Assembly: GCA_023954255.1 (NCBI GenBank)
Contig: JAMLIH010000021.1
Coordinates: forward strand, 1 to 43,158
Direction of reading: 5' to 3'
Length of the DNA stretch: 43,158 bases
From: Phyllobacteriaceae bacterium
GTDB lineage: Bacteria > Pseudomonadota > Alphaproteobacteria > Rhizobiales > Rhizobiaceae
Numbering within the stretch: the stretch's first letter is position 1; every line of letters starts with the position of its first letter. The notes beneath the pieces are model-generated. The model worked only from the letters and a program-made list of their open reading frames with translations, was not told where the DNA came from and searched no databases. Both the position numbers and the translations under genes were made by a program. Shown piece by piece: positions 10,192 through 18,662 of the stretch.

Positions 10192-10244
10192 ATACCACCA
10201 GACGGACAAACCGAGTGCTTCCGGAAAAGAACAAGGACAGGATC

Positions 10245-10808
10245 ATGGCACAGGACAGAAAACCCCGCGGTAACCGCGAAGAGCGCGAAGAGCGCGACAG
10301 CGAATTCGTCGACAAGCTGGTTGGCATCAACCGCGTCGCGAAAGTGGTCAAGGGTGGCCGCCGTTTCGGCTTTGCAGCCCTCGTCGTCGTTGGCGACCAG
10401 AAGGGCCGCGTCGGCTTCGGCAACGGCAAGGCCCGCGAGGTGCCTGAGGCAATCCGCAAGGCAACGGAAGCTGCCAAGCGCGACATGATCTTCGTTCCGC
10501 TGCGCTCCGGCCGCACCCTGCATCACGATGTCGACGGCCGCTGGGGCGCCGGCAAGGTGCACCTGCGCGCTGCCGAGCCCGGCACCGGCATCATCGCCGG
10601 CGGCCCGATGCGGGCCGTTTTCGAGACCCTGGGCGTTCAGGACGTCGTCGCCAAGTCGATCGGCTCCTCCAACCCCTACAACATGGTGCGCGCCACCTTC
10701 GATGCGCTGAAAAAGCAGATGCATCCCAAGGACATCGCAGCCCAGCGCGGTCTCAAATATTCGACCCTGCAGGCCCGCCGCCGCGATCTGATCGGCAGCG
10801 AAGAGTAA
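10245..10808 (+). CDS. rpsE: 30S ribosomal protein S5
   Basis: S5 is needed for decoding fidelity and mRNA unwinding at the entry site. The start at 10245 ([12 protein letters not shown]) is preceded by AAGGACAGG and fits the family; an upstream in-frame GTG at 10215 adds ten unconserved residues. The 187-aa product has [19 protein letters not shown] and the [16 protein letters not shown] motif near the C-terminus. It is followed by rpmD after 32 bases. Confidence 0.97.
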   Translation: MAQDRKPRGNREEREERDSEFVDKLVGINRVAKVVKGGRRFGFAALVVVGDQKGRVGFGNGKAREVPEAIRKATEAAKRDMIFVPLRSGRTLHHDVDGRWGAGKVHLRAAEPGTGIIAGGPMRAVFETLGVQDVVAKSIGSSNPYNMVRATFDALKKQMHPKDIAAQRGLKYSTLQARRRDLIGSEE

Positions 10809-10840
10809 GCAGGCATCAACCGGATACAAGGAGCCGAACC

Positions 10841-11035
10841 ATGGCTGACAAGAAGAAGACCATCACGGTTGAGCAGATCGGCAGCCCGCTGCGCCGCCCG
10901 GACATTCAGCGCCGCACGCTGATCGGTCTCGGCCTCAACAAGATGAACCGCCGCCGCACGCTGGAAGATACGCCTGCCGTGCGTGGCATGATCAACAAGA
11001 TCCCGCACCTCGTGCGCATCGTCGACGAAGCCTGA
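10841..11035 (+). CDS. rpmD: 50S ribosomal protein L30
   Basis: L30 is a small 50S protein absent from some lineages. The 64-aa product has the conserved [20 protein letters not shown] and [16 protein letters not shown], then the C-terminal [24 protein letters not shown]-like purine stretch (AAGGAGCC) lies just before the ATG. rplO starts 17 bases downstream. Confidence 0.98.
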   Translation: MADKKKTITVEQIGSPLRRPDIQRRTLIGLGLNKMNRRRTLEDTPAVRGMINKIPHLVRIVDEA

Positions 11036-11052
11036 GCCGGGGAGTTACGATT

Positions 11053-11793
11053 ATGAAACTGAATGAAATCAAGGACAACGAAGGCGCCAACCCGTCGCGC
11101 CGCCGTGTCGGACGCGGTATCGGCTCTTCCAAGGGCAAGACCGGCGGCCGTGGCGTCAAGGGTCAGAAGTCCCGTTCGGGCGTAGCCATCAACGGCTTTG
11201 AAGGCGGCCAGATGCCAATCTACCGCCGCCTGCCGAAGCGCGGCTTCTCCAACGCCATGTTCGGCAAGGACTTCAACGAGGTGTCGCTCGGCCGCATCCA
11301 GGCCGCCATTGATGCCGGCAAGCTCGATGCAAAAGCAACCGTCGATGCCGAGGCGCTGGCCAAGGCCGGCGTCATCCGCCGCGTTCGCGATGGCGTGCGC
11401 ATCCTTTCCGGCGGCGACATCAAGGCCAAGGTGACGGTTTCCGCCGCCGGTGCCTCGAAGGCTGCCATTGCCAAGCTCGAAAAGGCCGGCGGCAAGTTCG
11501 AAATCACCGGCGATGCCGGTGCGGTTCCCTTCATCGACGACGTTGTCCTGATCGACGGCATCGGCACCAAGACCGCCCGCGGGCTGCGCGCTGCAGGCGT
11601 CACCAAGCTGTCCGAACTGGTCAAGATGGACGATGCGGAACTCGCCAAGATCTGCAAGGACGCCGGTGCCGGCTCTTCCTGGAAATCCCAGGAATGGAAG
11701 GTGCAGGCCCAGGAAATGATCGACGGCAAGCCGCCGCGTGCCCAGGTCGACCGCGATCTGGCCCGCAAAATGGCGGAAAAATCCGGTAAATAA
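11053..11793 (+). CDS. rplO: 50S ribosomal protein L15 with C-terminal helix-hairpin-helix-like extension
   Basis: L15 is a late-assembly 50S protein that bridges 23S rRNA domains. Residues 1 to about 157 are an ordinary L15: [50 protein letters not shown]. The product is 246 aa against about 145-160 normally. Residues 158-246 are extra. They contain [19 protein letters not shown] (about 168-186), the pattern of a helix-hairpin-helix repeat, followed by a second helical part ending in a basic tail. The frame is open with no sign of error and is closed by a terminator. A similar HhH-type tail is known on L21 of rhizobia, from memory; on L15 I do not know it as standard. The extension's role is unknown; RNA contact is an inference. 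Confidence 0.96.
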   Translation: MKLNEIKDNEGANPSRRRVGRGIGSSKGKTGGRGVKGQKSRSGVAINGFEGGQMPIYRRLPKRGFSNAMFGKDFNEVSLGRIQAAIDAGKLDAKATVDAEALAKAGVIRRVRDGVRILSGGDIKAKVTVSAAGASKAAIAKLEKAGGKFEITGDAGAVPFIDDVVLIDGIGTKTARGLRAAGVTKLSELVKMDDAELAKICKDAGAGSSWKSQEWKVQAQEMIDGKPPRAQVDRDLARKMAEKSGK

Positions 11794-11812
11794 CAACCCG
11801 GAATGAACATCG

Positions 11813-11838
11813 AGCCGGAAGTTTCCCGGGCTTTTTTG
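11813..11838 (+). terminator. Intrinsic terminator after rplO
   Basis: AGCC and GGCT arms plus inner GG/CC pairs form a short stem around AAGTTT, followed directly by CTTTTTTG. It begins 20 bases after the rplO stop. It probably ends or weakens the S10-spc transcript before secY. Confidence 0.65.
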
Positions 11839-11903
11839 TTGGTCTCGTCGTGCCGCCTCGCGCGATGTTGAACCAAAGTCTGGACCAAAGCGCGAATGAG
11901 CGG

Positions 11904-11933
11904 TTGAAAACCGCCCCTGCCAAGGTCCATATA
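11904..11933 (+). promoter_or_regulatory. Candidate promoter for secY-adk
   Basis: TTGAAA (11904-11909) is followed 18 bases later by CATATA (11928-11933); CCATAT one base earlier matches five of six bases of the alphaproteobacterial -10 CTATAT. It lies between the rplO terminator and the secY start, where a new promoter would be expected. No experimental support. Confidence 0.35.
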
Positions 11934-11986
11934 GGGCGTTGAATTCGCGGGCCTGGGGGAAACGGCCCGAAACTGCGGAGAACTCC

Positions 11987-13366
11987 ATGGCATCGGCTGC
12001 CGAACAACTCGCCTCCAATCTCAACTTTTCCGCTTTTGCCAAGGCCGAGGACCTCAAGAAGCGCATCTGGTTCACGCTCGGCGCGCTGATCGTCTACCGG
12101 CTCGGCACCTACATCCCGCTGCCGGGCATCAACCCGGACGCCTTCGCCCAGGCCTTCAACAGCAGAGCCAGGGCGTGCTCGGCCTGTTCAACATGTTCGC
12201 CGGCGGCGCCGTCGAGCGCATGGCCATCTTCGCGCTCGGCATCATGCCCTACATCTCGGCCTCGATCATCATGCAGCTGATGACCTCCGTCGTGCCGTCG
12301 CTGGAAGCGCTGAAGAAGGAAGGCGAGCAGGGCCGCAAGGTCATCAACCAGTACACCCGCTACGGCACGGTGCTTCTGGCGGCCGTGCAGGCCTACGGCA
12401 TCGCCGTCGGCCTGGAGGGCGGGCACGGCATCGTCACCGATCCGGGCTGGTTCTTCCGCATTTCGGCCGTCATCACGCTGGTCGGCGGCACCATGTTCCT
12501 GATGTGGCTCGGCGAGCAGATCACCGCGCGCGGCGTCGGCAACGGCATTTCGCTGATCATCTTCGCCGGCATCGTCGCCGGCCTGCCCGGAGCGCTTGCC
12601 CAACTGCTCGAACAGGGCCGTCAGGGCATCATCGACACGCCGATCATCCTGGTCATTCTTGCCGCCATGGTGTTGCTGATCGCTGCCATCGTCTTCGTCG
12701 AGCGTGCCCAGCGCCGGCTGCTGATCCAGTATCCCAAGCGCCAGATCGGCATGAAGATGTTCCAGGGCGATACGTCCCACCTGCCGCTGAAGCTCAACAC
12801 GGCCGGCGTCATTCCGCCGATCTTCGCCTCGTCGCTGCTGCTGCTGCCGGCGACGCTGGCCGGCTTCTCCAACACGGCCGACGCTGCCGGCCTGGGCAAC
12901 GGCCGTCATCGCCGCCCTCGGCCGCGGCCAGCCGCTCTACATGCTGCTCTATGCCGGCATGATCGTCTTCTTCGCCTTCTTCTACACGGCCATCGTCTTC
13001 AATCCGAAGGACACTGCCGACAACCTGAAGAAGCAGGGGGGCTTCATCCCGGGCATCCGCCCCGGCGAGCGTACCGCCGACTACATCGAATACGTGCTGA
13101 CCCGCATCACCCTGGTCGGCGCCATCTATCTGGTGATTGTCTGTCTCATTCCAGAGGTCTTCCTCAGCAATATCGGCATCTCCGCCTTCCTCGGCGGCAC
13201 GTCGATGCTGATCATGGTCTCGGTGCCGATGGATACGATCCAGCAAATCCAGGGCCATCTGCTGGCGCACCAGTACGAAGGCCTGGTCAAGAAGTCCCAG
13301 CTCCGCGGCGGCAAGAACCGTGCCGGCGCGCGTGCGGGACAAAGATCGGGGAGGAACAGACGCTGA
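11987..13366 (+). CDS. secY: Protein translocase subunit SecY, interrupted by two frameshifts
   Basis: SecY is the channel-forming core of the Sec translocon in the inner membrane. The start at 11987 gives [20 protein letters not shown]. The frame breaks at about 12173 (AFNS then noise, resuming as [17 protein letters not shown]), which fits one missing C in AACAGC(C)AGAGC. It breaks again at about 12885-12892, where FSNTADAAG resumes as [17 protein letters not shown]; one extra or two missing bases explain this. Joined, the product is about 459 aa with ten hydrophobic segments and the C-terminal [13 protein letters not shown]. The gene is essential and single copy in bacteria of this kind, so both breaks are probably sequence errors. 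The stop overlaps the adk ATG by one base. Confidence 0.93.
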
Positions 13367-14013
13367 TGAGACTGATACTGCTTGGCCCGCCGGGAGCGGG
13401 GAAGGGAACCCAGGCCAAGTTTCTGGTCGATGCCTATAACATTCCGCAACTCTCGACCGGCGACATGCTGCGTGAAGCGGTTGCCGCCGGCACCGAGGTC
13501 GGAAAGCAGGCCAAGGCGATCATGGAGGCCGGCAAGCTGGTTTCCGACGACATCATCAACGCCATCATCTCCGAACGCATCAGCCAGCCCGACTGCGCCA
13601 GGGGCTTCATCCTCGACGGTTTTCCGCGCACGCTGGAACAGGCCGACGCGCTCTATCACATGCTCGACGACAAGGGCATGAAGATCGAAAAGGTCATCGC
13701 CCTGGAAGTTGACGACGATGCGCTGGTCGAGCGCATTTCCGGCCGTTATACCTGCGCGGACTGCGGCGAGGGCTATCACGACAAGTTCAAGCAGCCGGCC
13801 AAGGAAGGCGTATGCGACCGCTGCGGCTCCACCGAGTTCAAGCGGCGCAAGGACGACAATCCCGAAACGCTGAAGACGCGGCTGTTCGCCTATTACAAGG
13901 ATACCGCGCCGCTGATCGGTTACTACCATGCATACCGCATGCTCAATACGGTGGACGGCATGGCCGATATCGGCGACGTGACCAAGGCGATCCGGACCAT
14001 TCTGGACGCCTGA
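13366..14013 (+). CDS. adk: Adenylate kinase with four-cysteine (zinc-type) LID
   Basis: Adk interconverts ATP + AMP and 2 ADP in the cytoplasm. The 215-aa product has the P-loop GPPGAGKGT (residues 7-15), the AMP-site STGDMLR, DGFPRTL and the LID start SGRYTC. The LID contains Cys130, Cys133, Cys150 and Cys153 in two CxxC pairs, the arrangement that binds zinc in Gram-positive and Paracoccus enzymes. Many rhizobial Adk proteins are shorter (about 192 aa) and lack this insert. The ATG overlaps the secY stop (TGATG), the usual secY-adk operon. Confidence 0.97.
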   Translation: MRLILLGPPGAGKGTQAKFLVDAYNIPQLSTGDMLREAVAAGTEVGKQAKAIMEAGKLVSDDIINAIISERISQPDCARGFILDGFPRTLEQADALYHMLDDKGMKIEKVIALEVDDDALVERISGRYTCADCGEGYHDKFKQPAKEGVCDRCGSTEFKRRKDDNPETLKTRLFAYYKDTAPLIGYYHAYRMLNTVDGMADIGDVTKAIRTILDA

Positions 14014-14089
14014 AACTGCCGGTGAAAACGGCAGCGGCGGCAGGCGGCGCGCAAATACGCAGTTTTCGTGCCAATTGCCACCCAATGCG

Positions 14090-14118
14090 CTTGACAATGC
14101 CCGGTCCCGACACTAAAT
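14090..14118 (+). promoter_or_regulatory. Candidate promoter of the rpsM-rpsK-rpoA-rplQ operon
   Basis: CTTGAC (14090-14095) matches the alphaproteobacterial -35 exactly. After exactly 17 bases comes CTAAAT (14113-14118), five of six matches to CTATAT. It lies in the 277-base gap between adk and rpsM and predicts a transcript start near 14125. Confidence 0.6.
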
Positions 14119-14142
14119 CGGGGCCACAATCTGAAAAGATAC

Positions 14143-14185
14143 AGATCGGAACCGGAAAACTGGCCGGAACCGGTCTTTTGTTTTG
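14143..14185 (+). terminator. Leader hairpin with U-tract upstream of rpsM (attenuator or adk terminator)
   Basis: AGATCGG (14143-14149) pairs with CCGGTCT (14170-14176), one G-T pair. A symmetric AA/AA internal loop separates this from an inner CCGG/CCGG stem with an eight-base loop. TTTTGTTTTG follows directly. The hairpin lies about 20 bases after the predicted start of the rpsM transcript and over 100 bases before the rpsM ATG. It could attenuate the alpha operon, end the secY-adk transcript, or both. Confidence 0.65.
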
Positions 14186-14290
14186 AAAACAGCTTTCAAG
14201 ACTAATTTCACGCCTGCAAGGGCCGGCCTCCACCGGACGCGGGCAATGCAATCGGGGCAGCTTCTCCTGCCCGAACACATGGAGTGAACA

Positions 14291-14659
14291 ATGGCCCGTA
14301 TCGCCGGTGTCAACCTGCCGACCGCCAAGCGTGTCGTCATCGCCCTTCAGTACATTCACGGGATCGGTGCCCATGGCGCCGCCCAGATCATCGAAAAGGC
14401 CGGTATCGAGCCTGCCCGCCGGGTCAATGAACTGAACGATGCCGAAGTCGTGCGTATTCGCGAAATCATCGATGCCGATTTCACCGTGGAAGGCGATCTT
14501 CGCCGCGAAACCTCGATGAACATCAAGCGTCTGATGGATCTGGGCAGCTATCGCGGCCTGCGTCACCGCCGCGGCCTGCCGGTTCGCGGTCAGCGTACCC
14601 ACACCAATGCCCGCACCCGCAAGGGTCCGGCAAAGGCGATTGCAGGCAAGAAGAAGTAA
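14291..14659 (+). CDS. rpsM: 30S ribosomal protein S13
   Basis: S13 contacts the P-site tRNA and bridges to the 50S subunit. The 122-aa product begins [19 protein letters not shown] and has [19 protein letters not shown] and the C-terminal [19 protein letters not shown]. It is the first gene of the alpha-type operon, preceded by a 166-base leader with a terminator-like hairpin. In this clade rpsD is not part of this operon, so the E. coli S4 feedback may not apply. Confidence 0.98.
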   Translation: MARIAGVNLPTAKRVVIALQYIHGIGAHGAAQIIEKAGIEPARRVNELNDAEVVRIREIIDADFTVEGDLRRETSMNIKRLMDLGSYRGLRHRRGLPVRGQRTHTNARTRKGPAKAIAGKKK

Positions 14660-14663
14660 CGTT

Positions 14664-14693
14664 CTGCGGGCGTCTCGCCGAGAGGCGCCGCAG
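14664..14693 (+). other. Long GC stem between rpsM and rpsK
   Basis: CTGCGG pairs with CCGCAG, and inside it CGTCTC pairs with GAGGCG (one G-T), with a single bulged G and the loop GCCGA: twelve base pairs in all. It starts five bases after the rpsM stop. No U-tract follows, so it is not a standard terminator. Confidence 0.55.
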
Positions 14694-14785
14694 GCATGAA
14701 TCGGGTGTCTGCCGGTTGAATGGGCAGGGACCTGGTGGAGCCGCTGGCATTACGGCGGTGTCGAGATCGAAACAAGGAAGCTTAA

Positions 14786-15175
14786 ATGGCCAAGGAAGCA
14801 GCACGCGTCAAACGGCGCGAACGCAAGAATATCTCATCGGGCGTCGCCCATGTGAATTCCACCTTCAACAATACCATGATCACCATCACCGATGCCCAGG
14901 GTAACACGATTTCCTGGTCGTCGGCCGGCATGCAGGGTTTCAAGGGCTCGCGCAAGTCCACCCCCTATGCCGCCCAGGTTGCCGCCGAGGACGCCGCAAA
15001 GAAAGCCATGGAACACGGCATGAAGACCCTTGAGGTCGAAGTGCGCGGCCCTGGCTCCGGCCGTGAATCGGCCCTGCGCGCGCTGCAGGCCGCCGGTTTC
15101 TACATCACCTCGATTCGCGATGTGACCTCCATTCCGCACAACGGTGTGCGCCCGCGCAAGAAGCGCCGGGTCTGA
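14786..15175 (+). CDS. rpsK: 30S ribosomal protein S11
   Basis: S11 sits on the 30S platform near the E site. The 129-aa product has [20 protein letters not shown], the [19 protein letters not shown] loop and the C-terminal [18 protein letters not shown], which is nearly invariant. It is separated from rpsM by 126 bases holding a strong hairpin and from rpoA by 100 bases holding two more. Confidence 0.98.
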   Translation: MAKEAARVKRRERKNISSGVAHVNSTFNNTMITITDAQGNTISWSSAGMQGFKGSRKSTPYAAQVAAEDAAKKAMEHGMKTLEVEVRGPGSGRESALRALQAAGFYITSIRDVTSIPHNGVRPRKKRRV

Positions 15176-15192
15176 TACCTGCCTGCGAACCG

Positions 15193-15252
15193 CCTGCAAC
15201 CATTCCGCATTGCAGGTCTGCCTTTGGAAAATGCCACGAGTGGATGGTGGCA
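15193..15252 (+). other. Two hairpins between rpsK and rpoA
   Basis: CCTGCAA (15193-15199) pairs perfectly with TTGCAGG (15210-15216). TGCCAC (15232-15237) pairs perfectly with GTGGCA (15247-15252). No U-tract follows either. The second stem ends 23 bases before the rpoA start and could affect ribosome access. Confidence 0.5.
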
Positions 15253-15275
15253 GCCAACCATAGGAAACATGTCCC

Positions 15276-16286
15276 ATGATCCAGAAAAACTGGTCTGAAC
15301 TCATCAAGCCGAACAAACTTGATATCGTGTCGTCCAGCCCGACCAAGGCCGTCATCGTCGCAGAACCGCTGGAACGCGGCTACGGCCTGACGCTTGGCAA
15401 CGCGCTGCGCCGCGTTCTGCTGTCCTCGCTGCAGGGCGCAGCGGTTACCGCCGTCCAGATCGACGGCGTTCTGCACGAATTCTCCTCCATCGCCGGTGTC
15501 CGCGAAGACGTCACCGACATGGTGCTCAACATCAAGGAAATCGCCATCCGCATGGAAGGCGAGGGCCCCAAGCGCATGGTCGTGCGCAAGGAAGGCCCCG
15601 GCGTCGTCACTGCCGGCGATATCCAGACCGTGGGCGATGTCGAGATCCTCAATCCCGACCTCGTCATCTGCACGCTGGACGAAGGCACCGAAATCCGCAT
15701 GGAACTGACGGTCAACACCGGCAAGGGCTATGTGCCTGCCGAGCGCAACCGCGCCGAGGATGCGCCGATCGGCCTGATCCCGGTCGACAGCCTCTATTCG
15801 CCGGTACGCAAGGTCTCCTACAAGATCGACGCCACCCGCGAGGGTCAGGTGCTCGACTACGACAAGCTGACGCTGACCGTGGAGACCAACGGCGCTGTAA
15901 CGCCGGAAGATGCGGTTGCCTATGCAGCCCGCATCATCCAGGACCAGCTTTCGATCTTCGTCAACTTCGACGAGCCGGTAAAAGAGGAAATCCAGGAAGA
16001 AGTCCAGGAACTGGCCTTCAACCCGGCGCTGCTGAAGAAGGTCGACGAACTGGAACTGTCGGTGCGTTCGGCAAACTGCCTGAAGAACGACAACATCGTC
16101 TATATCGGCGATCTGATCCAGAAGACCGAGAGCGAAATGCTTCGCACGCCGAACTTCGGCCGCAAGTCCTTGAACGAGATCAAGGAAGTGCTGGCCGGTA
16201 TGGGCCTGCATCTCGGCATGGAAGTGCCGGCCTGGCCGCCGGAAAACATCGAGGACCTCGCAAAGCGTTACGAGGACCAGTACTGA
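15276..16286 (+). CDS. rpoA: RNA polymerase alpha subunit
   Basis: The alpha subunit nucleates core RNA polymerase assembly and contacts activators and UP elements. The 336-aa product has the N-terminal dimerisation domain (about 1-230) with [20 protein letters not shown] and [11 protein letters not shown] glutamate-rich linker [10 protein letters not shown] leads to the C-terminal domain (about 250-320) with [20 protein letters not shown] and [12 protein letters not shown], the DNA-binding helix-hairpin-helix. It sits in the conserved position between rpsK and rplQ. Confidence 0.99.
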   Translation: MIQKNWSELIKPNKLDIVSSSPTKAVIVAEPLERGYGLTLGNALRRVLLSSLQGAAVTAVQIDGVLHEFSSIAGVREDVTDMVLNIKEIAIRMEGEGPKRMVVRKEGPGVVTAGDIQTVGDVEILNPDLVICTLDEGTEIRMELTVNTGKGYVPAERNRAEDAPIGLIPVDSLYSPVRKVSYKIDATREGQVLDYDKLTLTVETNGAVTPEDAVAYAARIIQDQLSIFVNFDEPVKEEIQEEVQELAFNPALLKKVDELELSVRSANCLKNDNIVYIGDLIQKTESEMLRTPNFGRKSLNEIKEVLAGMGLHLGMEVPAWPPENIEDLAKRYEDQY

Positions 16287-16302
16287 CCGGTTAATCCGGC
16301 TA

Positions 16303-16328
16303 CCCCGGACGCTGAAAGTGATCCGGGG
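16303..16328 (+). other. Hairpin between rpoA and rplQ
   Basis: CCCCGGA (16303-16309) pairs perfectly with TCCGGGG (16322-16328) across a 12-base loop. No U-tract follows. Further on, GCTGCG and CGCAGC around 16350-16376 can form a second weaker stem before the rplQ start. Confidence 0.5.
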
Positions 16329-16400
16329 TCCGGAAAACCAATAACCAAGGCTGCGATCTCAAGTCCTAGGCGCAGCTAGATCCAATGAAGGAGAAGGCAA

Positions 16401-16841
16401 ATGAGACACGGAAATGCCCATCGCAAGCTCAACCGCACTGCGAGCCACCGCAAGGCGATGTTCGCCAACATGGCGGCATCCCTGATCGAACACGAGCAGA
16501 TCGTCACCACGCTGCCCAAGGCCAAGGAACTGCGTTCGATCATCGACAAGCTGATCACGCTGGGAAAACGCGGCGATCTGCATGCCCGCCGCCAGGTGAT
16601 TGCCCGCATCCGCAATGTCGAACAGGCAAAGAAACTGTTCGACGAACTGGGTCCGCGCTATGCCGAGCGTAATGGCGGCTACAGCCGCGTGCTGAAGGCC
16701 GGTTTCCGCAAGGGCGACAACGCGCCGATGGCAGTCATCGAACTGGTCGACCGCGATCCCGAAGCCAAGGGCGCTGCAGACCGTGCCCGCCTCGAGGCCA
16801 TGGAAGCCGAGATGGAGGCAGGCGAGGGCGCAGAAGCCTGA
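16401..16841 (+). CDS. rplQ: 50S ribosomal protein L17
   Basis: L17 lies beside the tunnel exit. The 146-aa product begins [20 protein letters not shown] and has the family core [20 protein letters not shown] and [20 protein letters not shown]. The end is a variable acidic tail ([12 protein letters not shown]). The start has GAAGGAGAAGG in front of it. It is the last gene of the ribosomal superoperon and is closed by a strong terminator 27 bases after the stop. Confidence 0.98.
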   Translation: MRHGNAHRKLNRTASHRKAMFANMAASLIEHEQIVTTLPKAKELRSIIDKLITLGKRGDLHARRQVIARIRNVEQAKKLFDELGPRYAERNGGYSRVLKAGFRKGDNAPMAVIELVDRDPEAKGAADRARLEAMEAEMEAGEGAEA

Positions 16842-16867
16842 TCGCCGCCGCATCGCAATCGATTTGG

Positions 16868-16899
16868 AAAGCCGGGGTTTTAGCCCCGGCTTTCTTTTT
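16868..16899 (+). terminator. Strong intrinsic terminator after rplQ
   Basis: AAAGCCGGGG (16868-16877) pairs perfectly with CCCCGGCTTT (16884-16893) across the loop TTTTAG, followed by CTTTTT. It is the clearest Rho-independent terminator in the first half of the window and marks the end of the ribosomal superoperon. Confidence 0.93.
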
Positions 16900-16973
16900 G
16901 CGCAAAAGGGCACCGGGCTGCGGTTTACTTGCCACATTTGCGTGCCTATTTTCGCTGGCAGGATTCCAGAGCA

Positions 16974-17012
16974 ATTCAGGCTTTGACGGAACCGGCAGGG
17001 CCTGAATGCGTA
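16974..17012 (+). promoter_or_regulatory. Inverted repeat and EcfG-like promoter element upstream of degP
   Basis: ATTCAGGC (16974-16981) is repeated in inverse as GCCTGAAT (17000-17007). Inside lies GGAAC (16988-16992), followed after 16 bases by CGTA (17009-17012). The general stress sigma factor EcfG of alphaproteobacteria uses GGAAC-N16/17-CGTT, so this matches all but the last base. Stress control of a periplasmic protease would make sense, but the match is short and could be chance. Confidence 0.3.
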
Positions 17013-17091
17013 AACAAAATCAACGGAGTAAATCGTTGTCCCGTTTCCGGAGAAACGTGAAACGATCCAGCTTTCCGCAAAGGATGTTGCC

Positions 17092-18654
17092 ATGAACCGC
17101 TGGCCGATTGCCGCCCTGGCCCTGATCGGGCTTCTTTTCGTCCCCCAGGCTGCCACGCCAGCCAGTGCCCAGAATGCACAGGTCCGCAATGCACAGGCCC
17201 AGAATGCGCTTGAGGATGTCTTCAAGAAAACCCTCGACGATCTGCTCGGCGGCGGCAAAAAACGCGGAAACGGGCAGGAACGGGCTGAAAAAGTGCCCGG
17301 TTCGAAGGCGGAAATCGACCTGACCTTCGCGCCGCTGGTGCGCGAGGCGGCTCCCTCGGTGGTCAATGTCTTCACCGCCAAGGTGGTTCAGGCTCGCCGC
17401 TCGCCGTTCGAGGGCGATCCGTTTTTCGAACGCTTCTTCGGCAAGAACAGCCCCTTCGGCGCGCCGCAACAGCGCCGCAAGATGCAGAATTCGCTGGGTT
17501 CCGGCGTCATCATTTCGCAAGACGGCTTCGTGCTGACCAACAACCACGTCATCTCCGATGCCGACGAGGTCAAGGTCGTGCTCAATGACGGCTCCGAATA
17601 CGAGGCCGAGGTCATGCTGAAGGACGAAAAGTCCGATCTTGCGGTACTCAAGATTGCGGAAGAGGGGCAGTTCGAGCCCATCGGAATTGCCGATTCCGAC
17701 GAGGTCGCGGTTGGCGACCTTGTGCTGGCGATCGGCAACCCGTTCGGTGTTGGCCAGACGGTAACGAGCGGCATCGTCTCCGCCGTTGCCCGCTCGCGCG
17801 TCGGCATCACCGATTTCGATTTCTTCATCCAGACGGATGCCGCGATCAATCCGGGCAATTCCGGCGGCGCGCTGATCAACATGCGCGGTGAACTGATCGG
17901 CATCAACACCGCGATCTATTCGCGCTCCGGCGGCTCCCACGGCATCGGTTTCGCCATTCCCTCCAACATGGCACGCGTCGTCATGCGCTCCGTCGAATCG
18001 GGCGCCGACAGCGTCACCCGGCCCTGGCTCGGCGTCGATACCCAGGAAGTGACGGCGGAGATCGCCGAGTCGCTCGGCATGAAACGGCCCGGTGGCGTGC
18101 TGGTTGCCTCGGTCTATCCGGGCGGACCGGCCGACAAGGCGGGGCTGAAGCCCGGCGATGTCATCATCGGCATCAACAAGAAAATCCTCCAGAACAACGA
18201 TGCGCTGGCCTATCGCCTCGATACGATCGGCATCGGCGGCGAAGCGGAACTGGTGGTGGTTTCCGGCAGTGACCGCAAGGTGGTGAACCTGCGCCTGCAG
18301 GAAGCACCCGAAACCGTGCCGCGGCGCGAAACCCTGCTCGATCCCGAAACCGTGCTGGGCGGGGCAACCATCGCCAATCTTTCGCCCGCCGTGGCGCAGG
18401 AAGTGGGCATCTCCTCGCGCGATACCGGCGTCGTCGTTCTCAGCGTCAAGCGCGGCACACGGGCGGAGGCGAACGGTGTTCGCAAGGGCGATATCGTGCT
18501 TGCCATCAATGGCGTCGAGGTCGACACTGTGCGTGAGATCGAGCGCATCACGGCGCGCGAGTCGCGCGGCGGATGGCAGGTCGTCCTGGAGCGTGCCGGC
18601 CGGAAACTGGCCTTCGAGCGCAATGGCCGCTTCTTCCGCCAGTACCGCCTCTGA
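17092..18654 (+). CDS. degP: Periplasmic Do/DegP-type serine protease
   Basis: This is a trypsin-like (S1C) protease that degrades misfolded envelope proteins. The 520-aa product has a signal peptide (residues 1 to about 26, ending ASA) and an odd AQNAQVRNAQAQNA repeat just after it. The protease domain has the triad His152 (TNNHV), Asp182 (SDLAVL) and Ser257 (PGNSGGA). Two PDZ domains follow (about 310-395 and 425-510), as in DegP/DegQ. It is the first gene after the ribosomal cluster and has its own upstream region; rarA follows after only eight bases. Which of the DegP, DegQ or MucD names is right cannot be told from sequence alone. Confidence 0.95.
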   Translation: MNRWPIAALALIGLLFVPQAATPASAQNAQVRNAQAQNALEDVFKKTLDDLLGGGKKRGNGQERAEKVPGSKAEIDLTFAPLVREAAPSVVNVFTAKVVQARRSPFEGDPFFERFFGKNSPFGAPQQRRKMQNSLGSGVIISQDGFVLTNNHVISDADEVKVVLNDGSEYEAEVMLKDEKSDLAVLKIAEEGQFEPIGIADSDEVAVGDLVLAIGNPFGVGQTVTSGIVSAVARSRVGITDFDFFIQTDAAINPGNSGGALINMRGELIGINTAIYSRSGGSHGIGFAIPSNMARVVMRSVESGADSVTRPWLGVDTQEVTAEIAESLGMKRPGGVLVASVYPGGPADKAGLKPGDVIIGINKKILQNNDALAYRLDTIGIGGEAELVVVSGSDRKVVNLRLQEAPETVPRRETLLDPETVLGGATIANLSPAVAQEVGISSRDTGVVVLSVKRGTRAEANGVRKGDIVLAINGVEVDTVREIERITARESRGGWQVVLERAGRKLAFERNGRFFRQYRL

Positions 18655-18662
18655 CGGTTTGC

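Noticed and set aside
16303-16328. Intrinsic terminator between rpoA and rplQ
   Set aside because: The stem is good, but TCCGGAAAACC follows in place of a U-tract, and rplQ lies downstream in the same conserved operon.
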